In this document: one piece after another, positions 1-10,565 of the stretch | How the letters are laid out: each line of letters starts with the position of its first letter | How positions within the stretch are numbered: the first letter of the stretch is position 1 | Assembly (NCBI GenBank): GCA_032718475.1 | Contig: JAUCBJ010006355.1 | Span: 1-39,698 of the forward strand | DNA from: Nemertoderma westbladi | Lineage: Eukaryota > Xenacoelomorpha > Nemertodermatida > Nemertodermatidae | Length of the DNA: 39,698 bases | Direction of reading: 5' to 3' | Made by a program: the position numbers and the translations under genes | The notes under the pieces: generated by a model | Seen by the model: only the letters and a program-made list of their open reading frames with translations | What the model was told of the DNA's origin: nothing | Database searches by the model: none

Positions 1-44
1 ATTTATAGTTTTCACTACACGCTAATTGCATAGTTATACAAAAT

Positions 45-834
45 CATGTCCCGTAATATAGTGTCATTTTCTGATGACAAGGACCCCCCCCCCCCCCCCC
101 CCAGATTTTTCTACAAATCTTTTATCATATTGCTTGAAATGCATCATTGCCATACTTCAAATTAGTCGTAATTTTGAATATCATTAGAAAGCTTGCGTTG
201 TAGGGATTCCAAATATGTAACAATGTTTGACTTTCGTTGAAAAACAGTTGAGAAATAGGCATTCAAAGATTGCAAGAATTATCGTTCGCTCCAGGCCATT
301 TATTCTATTTAATAAATACACAATATTCTGGAACAATTTGTTTATGTATGATTAGCTACTCAATATATATATTGGATAGGGATACCGCTGTTGCCAACCA
401 ACTCATAAAATAAATAACACATTGTAGAATTTTGTGTATTTATTAAATAGAATAAATGGCCTACAGCGAACAATAATTCTTACAATATTTGAGTGCCTAT
501 TTCTCAGCTGTTTCTCAACGAAATTCAGATGTTGTTACATATTTGGAATACTTGTAACGCAAGCTTTCTATTGATATGAAAAAATTACGACTAATGTAGA
601 GAATGGCAATGATACGGATGGTGCGATTTCGCAAAAGACACTTTTTTTAAAACGCTTTTAAATAAAATTTAAAGGCAAAATCGAAAATTCCGGCTTCATG
701 GTAACAACCACGGTGAGTTGAACTAGTTGTGTTTCAAATTTCAAGCAATATGATAAAGATTTGTAGAAAAATTGGGGGGGGGGGGGGGGGGGGGGTCCGT
801 GTCATCAGAAAATGACACTATATTACGGGTCATG
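45..834. repeat. Long inverted-repeat (foldback) element with C/G homopolymer tracts
   Basis: The two ends are inverted copies: CATGTCCCGTAATATAGTG at 45 and its complement ending at 834 (one mismatch in the first 19 bases). The pairing continues inward through a 19-nt C run (84-102) matched by a 22-nt G run (774-795), then through the segments around 170-345 and 425-600, with a short loop near 360-420. The right arm has about 125 extra bases (about 612-735) that have no partner on the left. No coding potential is seen. This is most likely a non-autonomous foldback DNA transposon. I could not define a target-site duplication. Confidence 0.75.
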
Positions 835-1145
835 GTGTATATCGATTTTTAGGCCTATATTTTTATCACTGCAGATTGAACCCCCCCCCCCCCCCCACAT
901 TTCTCATTTTAATGTTATAAACCTAAACCTAAAGTGGTTTAGTCTAATTGTCATTGTCTAACGTCATGTCAGTGTCATTGTCCCGGCCATTGTCTAACCG
1001 GGCTGGCATTAAAGTGAATTATTTTCCCAAATAAGTTAAAATTAGCAACGTTATTGGAAATTATTCGAAATCACGTAACTAATAAGTTATACAGTAAGTA
1101 AGAGTTATTGCTTATTCTAGTTATATATACTTATATTATAAATAT
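835..1145. other. Gene-free flank with poly-C tract
   Basis: This stretch lies between the foldback element and the stop codon of the coiled-coil gene, so it should include that gene's 3' untranslated region. It holds a 16-nt C run at 881-896. I see no canonical AATAAA on the minus strand close to the stop, so the polyadenylation site is unresolved. Confidence 0.5.
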
Positions 1146-3826
1146 TCAGGCGTGTGGGTGGTTCCATTTCATGCTCTGTATGAGACCCTTGAGACCCTCT
1201 TTGGCGCCGCCATCATCTGCACTCAAAGCCAACTCAATGCATTGCGATTTAAACTGGTAAGTTACCGCATCCAGACGCTGCTGCACGACCAACTTCTCGC
1301 TACACATCCTCTCGTGATCTTTGAGTAGCTTCTCGTATTTCTCTTTCATTTCGTCCATGTCCTTCGTCTTCTCCCGTAACTGTAAGAGTTTATTCGCATC
1401 CTTTATCATGCTACCCTTAAGCTCATCATTTCGGATTCGCATCCCCTTCAATTCGTCTTTTAATATTTTCAATTCTTTTTCCGAAGTATTTTTTTGCAGC
1501 TCGGTTTGATTATAATCATTGCGAACAGTGCAGAGTTCCTGGTACCTGGCAGCAACCGTGTGCTCTAATTCAGTGACTTTACTAGTTGCAGCGTCCAGAT
1601 GAGTTGTAAGCGACTGAATTTCATAGGTTTTCTTTGTAATATCATTGGATAAGACATTGTTGTCGGAAGTTAATTTTACAGATGCTCCAGATACTTTATC
1701 AATCTCTTTCTTTAGCTCCATGTTGAGTTTCTCAACTTCCTGCCTTTGCTGACTGAGACTCTCTGTTTCACTCTGTAGTTTTTCCAGTGCGGTCCTGTGT
1801 GTCACCTCTAGTGTTTTCGCTTTTTCCATTATTGACTTCATGTTATCATTTTCATCTTTGTTTTTACTCAAACGGACATTCAGATGCGAAACTTCAGATT
1901 TTAAAGATTCATTATGAGAACGTATCTCCTGGAGCTGCTTGTTCACATTATCCATACTCACCTTCGCGTTATCCCGCTCCAGAACTTTCTCCTCCGCATT
2001 ATTTCTCTCAAGACGCAGCAACAACTTCATTTCCTCAATCTCTTCCTTATGAATTTGAATTTCTTGTTTCGCTTGATCCTCATTCATTTTAAGTTTGTTG
2101 TAACCGATCTCGTATTTTTTCCGTATGCCGGTGAGAAATGCGATTTCATCCGACAACCTTTTGCTCTCGGCCACTCTAACCTGTTCCGATTTACTCAGCG
2201 TGTCCTCCAAACACTCGTTAAGAGCTATGTATTCCGCAAGCTTTTTCTTAGAACCACTTAATTTTCTAAGCAACTCGTTTTTCTCTTGCTCTAAATTTGC
2301 CACATCCCCAAGAAATACACTCTCATTTACTGGTGTATGTTCTTCCTGATACGGATTTAGACTTTCAATTTCTTTTAATAAAGATTTGTTGTGTTCCTCC
2401 ATGTTTGCGGCTTTCTCTCTCAGGTTTCGTATGTTCTGTTGTAATTCAATGACTTCTGCATTTGACCCCTTCAAAGCGACTTCTACTTCAGTCGCCTCAT
2501 CATCTTCACTTGTTTGGGCATTAACATCATAAAAACTCCTATGTTCCCTCGTAGAAATTTGATTAATTCTTTTCTTCAGATCGTGATTTTCATTAGTTAA
2601 GTTTGAAATCTTCTTATGTAACGATTTGTTATTAGTGTGCACTAAATCAAAACGAGAGCTCTCTTTAAGAACGTCTTTATCTAGACCTTCCACCACCTTT
2701 TCAACAGTACCAACGCTTACTCTTCCTCTGCGTTCCTCAAAAATCAACGCCTCTTGTCTCTCTCTTAAGGCATAGTTCTCTTCTTTCAATTCCGCTATCA
2801 ATACAGCTTCACTTTTAAACTGCTGCACTTCTTTTAAAAGATCATCAACTGTCATCTCGAGAGTGGTTCGTTTGTGCTCAAGATCATCTCGTTCTTTAGT
2901 CTGTCTGGCGTACTGACTCTCTAACAGAGCAAACTTATCTTCTTTGACCTTCATTTGCTGTTTTAGGGTTTCATTTAGACATTCAGCTTCTATTAGTTCT
3001 AGCTTTAGATTTTCTAACTTCTCTCCACGCTGCATAGCCGAAGACAACTTATGAATTTCTTCCTTGAGGTGAGTCTCTCTCACTAGAACGTCGCCCTCCT
3101 CATCAGCGTTTTTGCCAATGGACTCTAACACTTTTTCACGTTCGCTTTGCAAGGTCGTGAGATTATCCCTCGCCTGGCTGACCTCCGCCTGTAGTCTGTG
3201 ACACTCCTCGATCTTCTCTGTTAGTTGTGCTTCCAACTTCCAGTTGTTGTTCAGAAGCTCGACTTTCTGCGCCTGGAGCACGTCAATTGTCCGGTGGAGC
3301 TTTGTGGTTTCGTCATCCAACTTTTGGTATTGTTTGTTTATGAGGTCCCGCAGCATTGCGACTTCTCGTCGGGGTTCTGAGTCAGTGGCTATGCCTTGTG
3401 TCCGGTATCTGTCCTCGTAGAGATCAATCGGCTCATCGGGTTTTTTTTCTTTCTTGGATGCCGACTGTTCCTCCGAAAGTTCGATACGCGATGCGGAATC
3501 AATCGCTTCTACGGCCTCATTGTATTCCTTTCTGATATTTTTAAAATCCGGCGTCTTGATCTCCTCAAACGTATCGTTTTTAAAACCCCGTTGTGTTGGA
3601 GTCGGGAATTTATCGTAAGGGCTAACCATATTCGAGGTTGTTTGACGAGGGTGGGATACTTCGTTGGAATCACAAGATTCGATAGTGCTCAATATTGGGT
3701 CGAGTTTAATCGACTCCCTGGCTCGGACATCAGCGAGACTTCTACCAGTCTTGTCGACACTGGTAGTTGAATAACCTCGTGTGTTGCCAGAGTTGTCGTC
3801 TGTATCACCCGATAGCATAGCTGGCT
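1146..3826 (-). CDS. Long coiled-coil protein, main coding exon
   Basis: This open frame encodes 890 residues from an internal ATG at 3818, ending in TGA at 1146-1148. A 3' splice site reading TTTCATTTAG ends just before 3826. Joining it to the small exon at 4989-5013 keeps the frame and gives a 901-residue protein starting MENTEPVTKPAM. The first ~150 residues are polar and low in structure. From about residue 160 to the end the protein is almost continuously heptad-like, rich in Glu, Lys, Leu and Gln, with few Pro or Gly. This is typical of a rod-shaped cytoskeletal, centrosomal or ciliary protein. No enzyme motif or membrane segment is visible. Style and length recall centrosomal/sperm coiled-coil proteins such as CEP135 or TSGA10, but coiled coils look alike and I do not assign orthology. 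The 124-residue plus-strand frame at 3396-3770 is only its antisense shadow. Confidence 0.85.
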
Positions 3827-4988
3827 CTAAATGAAAACATTAATATATATGTTACCGGTAATAAATAAGATCAAAATTAACCGTTTAATTGAAGTGATAG
3901 AGTGTACATAATATCTAGAAAAAAATAATAGGGATAGGGCAGGGCCTACATTTTTGCGGCAGAATAAATCTTAAACTTAAATGTACCCCTAAACCAAGTC
4001 CTATATATAATATTATTATAATTCAGAGACCTACTCACCCTCCCTGCCCTCAAAAATATTTTACAAAATGGAAAATGTGTTAAAATAAGAGTTACTAAAA
4101 TGTAGTCATCATACGACCACACCAATTTTATATACTAGCTAACTTGGGAAATTTGAAAATGTTCTAGAATACATTTTCGACGCATTTAAAAAAATTAAGG
4201 GGTCAGTTTTTCCCGGGGCTACATTTTTTTCTGGTACTTTCATATTAGCTAGGTTTTTTCAAACTTTCAAATTTTACAAATGTTCCCTAACATGTTAGCT
4301 CCAGAACAAATATGTTTTGTTCTAGAATAATTTTATACTAGATATAATTTTGCAATTTTTCAAAATTTTAATCACGTTACTATAAAGTTAAATAAAAATT
4401 AATGTTCTGTAATGAATAATATTTGCTATAAAACATTTTTTTTAATAGGATGGTCGTTGTTTTGAAATAACATGGGATCGTTAAATTGTCTATTTTTGTA
4501 TTTTACTTTTAATTTATATAATTAATTGTGGCAACTTAGGCCCCCCCTCACACGGAGCAGCTTTTGTCTGAAACTTGTTGCTGGACTTCTTACACACGGG
4601 AAACTTGTTGCTGCAACTTGTTTCCAAAACTAGTTTATTTGTTTCAGAAATTCCTGTAAGTTGGAGAAACGAAAGTTTCTCCGAGTGAGTCACCCTAATA
4701 ATAATATATTGCAAAAACTAAATAATACATAATATAATGTATAACAATGCAGCCACAGGCGGAACTATAAGAACAAAATGTAGCCACGGGCGAAACTCCA
4801 ACCAAAAATAATATTCTAGTGTTCAGGGGTCGTGTAATAAGCCGATCTAGAGTTGGGTCAGGTACGTTAACTACTGTTTTTGTCAATTTGCAGAACTGGT
4901 GGCGGGTTTTGTGAAATTATTTGTGAGTTTGAATAAAAATTTTAAACTAACATTCTTTGCTTTGTATAAATAACAATCAGCAACTTAC
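3827..4988 (-). other. Intron of the coiled-coil gene
   Basis: AT-rich intron of 1162 bp bounded by GTAAGT (minus strand, 4988 downward) and TTTAG (ending 3827). The 4140-4340 part contains several TTCTAGAA-like motifs that also occur in the AT-rich block at 33.9-34.6 kb. It contains a small inverted-repeat element (4537-4697). No other gene is seen in it. Confidence 0.65.
4537..4697. mobile_element. Small degenerate MITE
   Basis: The ends are imperfect inverted repeats: TTAGG followed by CTCACACGGAG on the left, and the complement of TTAGGGTGACTCACTCGGAG on the right. The interior repeats words such as AACTTGTTGCTG. At about 160 bp with no ORF this fits a non-autonomous DNA transposon. It shares the CAACTTG/GCAACTT vocabulary with the MITE at 33430-33787 but is clearly not the same copy type. 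Confidence 0.55.
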
Positions 4989-5013
4989 TTGTTACAGGTT
5001 CTGTGTTCTCCAT
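4989..5013 (-). CDS. Coiled-coil protein, 25-nt first coding exon
   Basis: On the minus strand an ATG at 5013 begins eight codons (MENTEPVT) plus one base, followed immediately by GTAAGT, a perfect 5' splice site. The acceptor before 3826 supplies the other two bases of a Lys codon, then Pro-Ala-Met, in frame with the long exon. A donor, a phase match and an ATG together make this a better translation start than the ATG at 3818. The intron is 1162 bp. No transcript evidence is available here. Confidence 0.7.
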
Positions 5014-5371
5014 TATAATGATTTCTCAGCACGATGCGATATTAAATTACTACCGGTACAGGAAATAACTTTAGAATAATACTGTAATTGATTACAAAAT
5101 AATGATGAATATTGCCAAAAAATTATAGAAAAAACAATCTTGGGAGGTTATTTTTAATTCAACTTAATAAGCTGAGCGATATATTTAAAATAGTTTCTAT
5201 AATGGGTTTCCAAAGATACGAAGCATTTGATAAAAATCAGGTATTCGTTAATAAGTAGTTGAGATAAAGGCATTCGAATATTTTTTCTATTTAATTTACT
5301 AAACATTCTAGAACACTATATATAAGGGTGAAAACATTGGTTAAAATCGCATGCCACTGAAACCTGTTTAT
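5014..5371. other. 5' flank of coiled-coil gene with diverged foldback relative
   Basis: This is the presumed promoter side of the minus-strand gene. Around 5200-5310 the sequence (a pattern of GTTTCCAAA, AGTTGAGATAAAGGCATTCGAA and TTCTATTTAAT) resembles one arm of the foldback element at 45-834 in the same order, but it is strongly diverged. No promoter element can be named with confidence. Confidence 0.4.
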
Positions 5372-5889
5372 GTGGGGCGAGCCACGAAGTGAGTGAGCCT
5401 TAGCGTAGAGGTACCATTAATCAACCTGTCGTTCTGTCGCGGTTTTTTATTTGCAGTGTTCAATTTTAAACGTTACTAACTCGGCCAATCCTTGATGAAA
5501 TCTATCCAAACTTGGTACACATGTTGATTGGCAAAAGGTTAGACATTTTCCAAGTAGAATTTACGTGTGGCTTTCGAGAAGCTAATATAAATGCAGTTAA
5601 TTAGGTAATTAATTAATTGCGGTAAAAAACTGCAATTTCAAGCCTGTCTTTTAGAGGAAATTAATTATTTTATCGTATAAGATATAAATAATTATACTTA
5701 AAAGTTATGCAGATGTGGAAGTCGTCAGACCGCGAATGGCCGGAAAATCTACAAGGTTACTCACTCTGTTATGTTAATTCATTGGCGTGCAAGGCTGTAT
5801 GCTTTTAAGGATGAATGTTTACTCAGCCTCATAATGATTCTCCATAAGGCTAACATTATAGTTTGAAATAAAAAAATTTGTTATAATTA
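5372..5889 (+). repeat. Fragment of the GTGGGGCGAGCC repeat family, plus unclassified sequence
   Basis: The stretch starts with GTGGGGCGAGCCACGAAGT followed by GAGCCTTAGCG, the same 5' end as the complete element at 23252. The following 200 bp contain a line in the style of that family's core (AAACTTGGTACACATGTTG). The word AAGGTTACTCACTCTG at about 5752 recurs near 38849. The right end of the fragment is not clear. No ORF is present. Confidence 0.55.
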
Positions 5890-6550
5890 CGGTGGTGATT
5901 TTGGGCCACTTTGTTCTTTTTTCAAAGGTTCATAAGTTTTTGCTTTCACGTTTTCAGAAATATGAAAAGCAAAAAGTTTATTTTCATTACCGGTATTAAT
6001 GTCCAACTGACCTACATACTGTCCTGTCCTATAGCAGTAGGTCTATAGCCTATTAAAATATTACACAGTTCTGAAAAGGAGAAAGCAAAAACTAATAATA
6101 CACTTTTTGCTTTATATATATTAGAAAAGGAAAAGCAAAAACTAATAATAAACATTTGATTTACATATTTCTAAAAAATAGAAAGTAAAAACTAATAATA
6201 AACTTTTTGCTTTACATATTTCAGAAAAGGAGAAAGCAAAAACTAATAATAAACATTTTACTTTTCATATTTCAGAAAAGGAGAAAGCAAAAACTAATAA
6301 TAAACTTTTTGCTTTTCATATTTCAGAAAAGGAGAAAGCAAAAACTAATAATAAACTTTTTGCTTTTCATATTTCAGAAAAGGAGAAAGCAAAAACTAAT
6401 AATAAACTTTTTGCTTTTCATATTTCTAAAAAAGAGAAAGCAAAAACTAATAATAAACATCATAATAAACAACACACACATTTTCATATCTGCGGAAAAC
6501 TGTGAAGCAAAAGCTCAATGAAAGAACGAAGTGGCCCAAAATCACCACCG
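5890..6550. mobile_element. TA-flanked MITE with internal 51-bp tandem repeats
   Basis: The left end CGGTGGTGATTTTGGGCC is mirrored at the right end. Similarity between the arms continues inward for roughly 90 bp (the AGTTTTTGCTT and ATATGAAAA words). TA dinucleotides at 5888-5889 and 6551-6552 fit a TA target-site duplication, as made by Tc1/mariner-type elements. The interior is a tandem array (6071-6460). No transposase is present, so the element is non-autonomous. Confidence 0.75.
6071..6460. repeat. 51-bp tandem repeat, about 7-8 copies
   Basis: Each copy contains the blocks AAAAGGAGAAAGCAAAAACT, AATAATAAAC and TTTTTGCTTTTCAT. The middle copies are near-identical and the first three are more diverged. 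Because 51 is a multiple of three, the array produces an artificial repetitive ORF (6207-6521). I do not treat that ORF as a gene. Confidence 0.85.
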
Positions 6551-6552
6551 TA

Positions 6553-7005
6553 TATAATAATAAGATAAATGTTGTATTTAATTAATATCGTGGTTTACAT
6601 TGAACGGTGTAAATTGTTAAACGCGGTTTACATTGAAACATCTCAACTTGTTTTACAATTTATTACAAAAATAATAACGAATTTGTCTTATCACTTCTTG
6701 TGCGCGATTGTATTGAATTTATGACAACTGATGTTGTTATTATTATTAATCAATTGATACCTCGACTGCTCTCTGACTACTCAATCCGATAGAACAAAAT
6801 AATCATTTCGCTCTAACTGCTCTCTATCTACTATAATCACAACAGCTTTTATAATTCATTAGATGATTACGGCATAATAATTATAGTTTGAAGTTGTCTA
6901 GAAAATTTCTCGTATAACACCGGGACTACCCTAACACTAATTTATTATCAGACAGAACAAAAAGCTTTTACTTGACTCGTACTGTCTCCTACGACTTGCT
7001 TCACG
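6553..7005. other. AT-rich intergenic stretch
   Basis: Gene-free sequence between the MITE and the RTE element. It contains short repeated words such as CGACTGCTCTCT/TAACTGCTCTCT near 6765 and 6815. No RNA gene, promoter or ORF is recognised. Confidence 0.4.
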
Positions 7006-7642
7006 GGCCGCTTCAGGTCAGGTCAGGTATTCTAGGTCATTGATCAAGAAAACTTGCCACCTCCATGCAGCATAAAGGAGGTGCCACCTGTAGCTGCATA
7101 GACCCTATTACTAGGGCAAATCTGGTCCTGTAACTAGGACCCCCTTCGTTCTGGGATAAGGACGCCCTTGGTCCTGGATTAAGGACCCATATACCTGGCT
7201 GCAGGGGTATATGGCCTGACCAGGCAGATGGTGATCTACCAATGGCTGGTCAGGAGTAGAGTGTTCTCATGTCCACTCTGAGAGCACTTCACTGCGACCT
7301 GCACCTGGCAGCAAGGGTACAGGGCATGACCCAGCAGATGAGCTGCAACAGCCAATGGTGGGTCATGTGCGCCAGAGTAGATATGGGTGATGGGCCTCAT
7401 ATCTGACTCCATTGCGACACCAACCCTGTGGAATGGCAAACCAGGGTGTGGTATTTGCCCCGAGAGCTGACTCGGCAAAAAAGCACCCCACAACCCCCAC
7501 TATGGATTACATTAGCAATGCGGAGGTCCGGCCACTAGAGGCCAGTGGAATTACCGGACACAATCGGCCTCACAGGCGTCAGTTAACGCCTGACCGGCTG
7601 CCTGTCTAACCCCCTACTGGAGAGAGAGCAGCCAACAATTCT

Positions 7643-8164
7643 TTGAGTCCCTTTCCTGATGACCTTTCTGGCCCAAACCCTTGGTCACCAGGAAGGCCAG
7701 ATTGTGATGGGGAGAGGGATTCTGGAGTTGGAGGCGACTCTCATGTTCCACCCCGACCAACAAAGCCATTGGTGAATCTGAGGCAAGTCACAAGACTAGC
7801 CTCAGTAAACACCCTAACACTCGGGTCCCCAATGCGACAAGTTGAGCTGACTGCCTTGGCAGATAAGCTTTCTCTTAGCGCAGTGGGTGTTCAAGAGCAC
7901 CGAATGCAGACTGGACAGACTGATGAGGTTCTGATTAAGGACATGGGGGGCGGTTGGCGACTCGCCCTCGCGTCAGCAGATGATAGTGGCAATGATGGAA
8001 TTGGTCTATTGATGAATCCAACTGCACATGCAGCATTGGACAAAATAGACCAAATCTTTAACCGCATCATCCGTTGCCACTTCTCATGTTCTGGAAGACT
8101 GGCTAAGAAGTTTCCTAAGGTGGTTCTGATTGTGTGCTACTCTCCACTAGTGTTACCCCTGTAG
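7643..8164 (+). pseudogene. RTE endonuclease, N-terminal part (frameshifted)
   Basis: The frame reads through residues typical of LINE APE-type endonucleases: VGVQEHRM, with the catalytic Glu in the QEH context, then GGGWRLALASAD and GIGLLMNP, then VVLIVCYSP. After VCYSP the frame shifts, and the continuation lies in the next frame starting at about 8145. The domain would nick target DNA to prime reverse transcription. It is broken here. The stretch before about 7790 is proline-rich and probably the element's N-terminal leader. Confidence 0.8.
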
Positions 8165-9210
8165 AGGAGGTGGAAAATTTCTACCACAATCTACAAGCAG
8201 CTACTGATGGAGTGGATCAGCATGCATTCTTAACATTCCTGGGAGACTTTAATGCAAGTCTGCATCAATCACCTACATCGCCCTGGGTCTATAGCAATAG
8301 TGTTAACCGAAATTCTGTCCATCTTCAGGATTTTATCTCTGGAAATGGATTGTTTTCGGCTGGAACCCAGTTCAAGAAGCGAACTGGAAAGCTATGGACT
8401 CATAGTGGACCCAGTGGTCACAAGTCCCAGATAGACCATATTCTGTTTCGTAGGAAATACAGGAGCTCTATACAAGACTGTAATGCATTTACACTTCGAC
8501 CCTTCTCCAGTGATCACCGCCTTATTGTGGCCAAGGTAAGACTTAGTCTGCGTGCTAGCAGAACAACGAAATCTGCCTTGCCGCGGCATGACTGGTCCTC
8601 TCTGTTGCAACAGCCAAGTGTGAGATCCAGCTTCACACTACAGCTGAGCAACAGGTATGAGGCTCTTGCCTCTGAGGCGGCAGATCACTGTGAGGGCTAT
8701 ACTGCCTTTACAGAAGCAGTTAAGTTAGCAGCTGCAGAAACAGTTCCTGTATACCCTCGAAACAGGAAAAGGGCCCCCTGGACTGACAACAAAATTCAGA
8801 AGTGCCGAAATGAGAAAGAGTCCCGACTCAAACAGACTACAGCGGCCAAGAATGCAGTTAAGGCTGCATCTAGGTCCCTGAAAAGCCAGTACTCTGCTAA
8901 TCTACAGGAGCTAATAAACCAACAGGTTGATGCCATCAATGATGCTGACGACAGCAGGCAATCATCCCAGGCATGGAAATCGATCAATCTGCTTACTGGG
9001 CGGAAAAGCCAACCAAACACCAAGGTTAAGGCTGAATCACCAGCCGATCGCCTCAATGGTTGGAAAGCCCACTTTGAAAAGCTCCTCAATAATGACAGGG
9101 TATTGCCTGATAACTTTATAGAAGTAAAAGTGTCTTTAGTCTGTACTCCCAGATATTCCCATTGGCGATATCTCCTTTGCAGAAGTGAAGGCTGCTGCAA
9201 AGAGCATTAA
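8134..9210 (+). pseudogene. RTE endonuclease C-terminal part and linker to RT (frameshifted)
   Basis: The frame continues the endonuclease with LGDFNA (catalytic Asp/Asn), QIDHILF and SSDHRLI, the last carrying the conserved Asp-His pair of this endonuclease fold. A basic linker (about 8560-9100) leads to the start of the reverse transcriptase. After about 9130 the frame is lost. The true continuation (LPDIPIGDISFAEVKAAAKS) is in another frame and hits a stop near 9252. These breaks show that the copy cannot make a full protein. Confidence 0.8.
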
Positions 9211-9233
9211 GACCAATCGTGCCAGTGGAGTAG

Positions 9234-9837
9234 ATGGTGTGTGTTCCCCCTGAGGTCTTTAAAATACCTGAGTGTTTAAAGCTCATCTATCCCATCATAG
9301 TAGACATGTACCGAACAACAAGAGTCCCACAAGAAATGAAAACAAATAAGTTGGTGCCAGTTCCCAAGAAGGGCAACCTAACACTCTATGGTTCTTTTCG
9401 GGGAATCTCATTGATCTCGATTGCTGCAAAGCTATACAATAGGATTCTATTAAATCGCATCAGGGCTCCCATTGAGAGACTGCTCCGTGGAAATCAGAAT
9501 GGGTTCCGTAAAGGTCGTGGGACCATGGAGCCCATTTTGGCACTTAGAAGGATAATTGAAGAGTTATCAAAAAAGAAAGACAGGCATCTGGCTGTTATCT
9601 TTGTTGACTTCTTCAAGGCCTTTGATTCAGTCTCTCGCTCACGTATGTTCAGCATACTTACATTATATGGGATTCCTGATGAAATTATTGCAGCAATCAG
9701 ATCAGTATACGATGGTTCGACAACATTTGTGTCTACTGTTGACGGTGACACAGAACCATTTGAAGTGTTATGGGGCGTCCTCCAAGGAGACACACTTGCA
9801 CCATTCTTGTTCATTATTGTGGTGGACTATGTTCTAC
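9234..9837 (+). pseudogene. RTE reverse transcriptase, N-terminal half
   Basis: Reverse transcriptase blocks are recognisable in order: LVPVPKKGN, the fingers region with NRILLNRIR and NQNGFRKGRGT, motif A VIFVDFFKAFDS, and motif B-like GVLQGDTLAPFLFIIVVDY. The frame is then cut at VVDYVL by the antisense insertion that starts at 9838. The catalytic FADD motif resumes at about 10665. In an intact element this domain would copy the RNA into DNA at the nicked target. Confidence 0.85.
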
Positions 9838-10552
9838 TACTAGGATCGGCATGCTGCATTGCAGCTGCATTTTTAAGAATGCTGTGCCGGCTTGTCAACA
9901 AAATTGCACCGCCACAACTCCCTATCACCCATGACATTTGCTAGATCATCCGCATCTTCAAGGCCAGTGCCCTTTAAGATGCGTCTCAAGACAGTCACGG
10001 GCTGTCCACCATGCTTATTCACTCCATGAGGCTGCCAAAGTACAAGATTATGCACTGGCTGGTCCTCACGGCGAAAGCAATGTCCTGCAAAGCGGAGGCG
10101 ATTTTGTTCTAGTGTCAAGCTTGGGGGAACCAATGAGACACCTCCAATGTTATATAGTGTCTGGTTGGAGATGTGTGCATTGTAGGTACTTGATACAATG
10201 AACCCGGCGTAGCATTCTTGTGAATGTGCCATCCAGAGATTTGGTGTCCTCAGCAGTTAGAGCCCAACATGGACTCCCGTAGAGGAGTACTGGAACTACT
10301 GCTGCTCTAAATAATCGGACCTTAAGTTTCCGATTAATTCTCGGTGACTTCCAAATCCTGGAAAGCCTATTCAAGGCTGCCCATGCCTTTCCCTTACGTA
10401 TTCGAAGGTCCTCACCTGACTTCCGGATCCATGATCCCAGGTAACAGAAGTCGTCCACATGCTCAAGCATACCATCCTTTGAGCTTATGCTCATCCGATC
10501 AGAGACTTGCTGAGGACTTTCAAAGTTAACTGTCAAAATTTGTTCTACCAAA
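9838..10552 (-). mobile_element. 5'-truncated second RTE copy inserted antisense in the first
   Basis: On the minus strand the insert reads the C-terminal part of the same RTE protein (TVNFESPQQVSDR, EHVDDFCYLGSW, VLLYGSPCWAL, MLRRVHC, then RRILKGTGLEDADDLANVM and DKPAQHS-stop) and ends in the same (TAG) tail. It is flanked by a perfect 13-bp direct repeat, GACTATGTTCTAC, at 9825-9837 and 10553-10565, which is a target-site duplication. The host frame (DYVL, then RMSLDHYNDD) resumes in frame after it. The insert itself contains a frameshift near 10200. Confidence 0.92.
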
Positions 10553-10565
10553 GACTATGTTCTAC

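Noticed and set aside
6207-6521. 104-codon ORF with repeated RRKQKLIIN
   Set aside because: It is a by-product of the 51-bp tandem repeat inside a MITE, since 51 is divisible by three. No independent coding evidence.
9838-10552. Inversion of the RTE 3' end by twin priming
   Set aside because: The host copy keeps its own 3' continuation after 10565, and a perfect 13-bp duplication flanks the segment. It is a second insertion, not an inversion.
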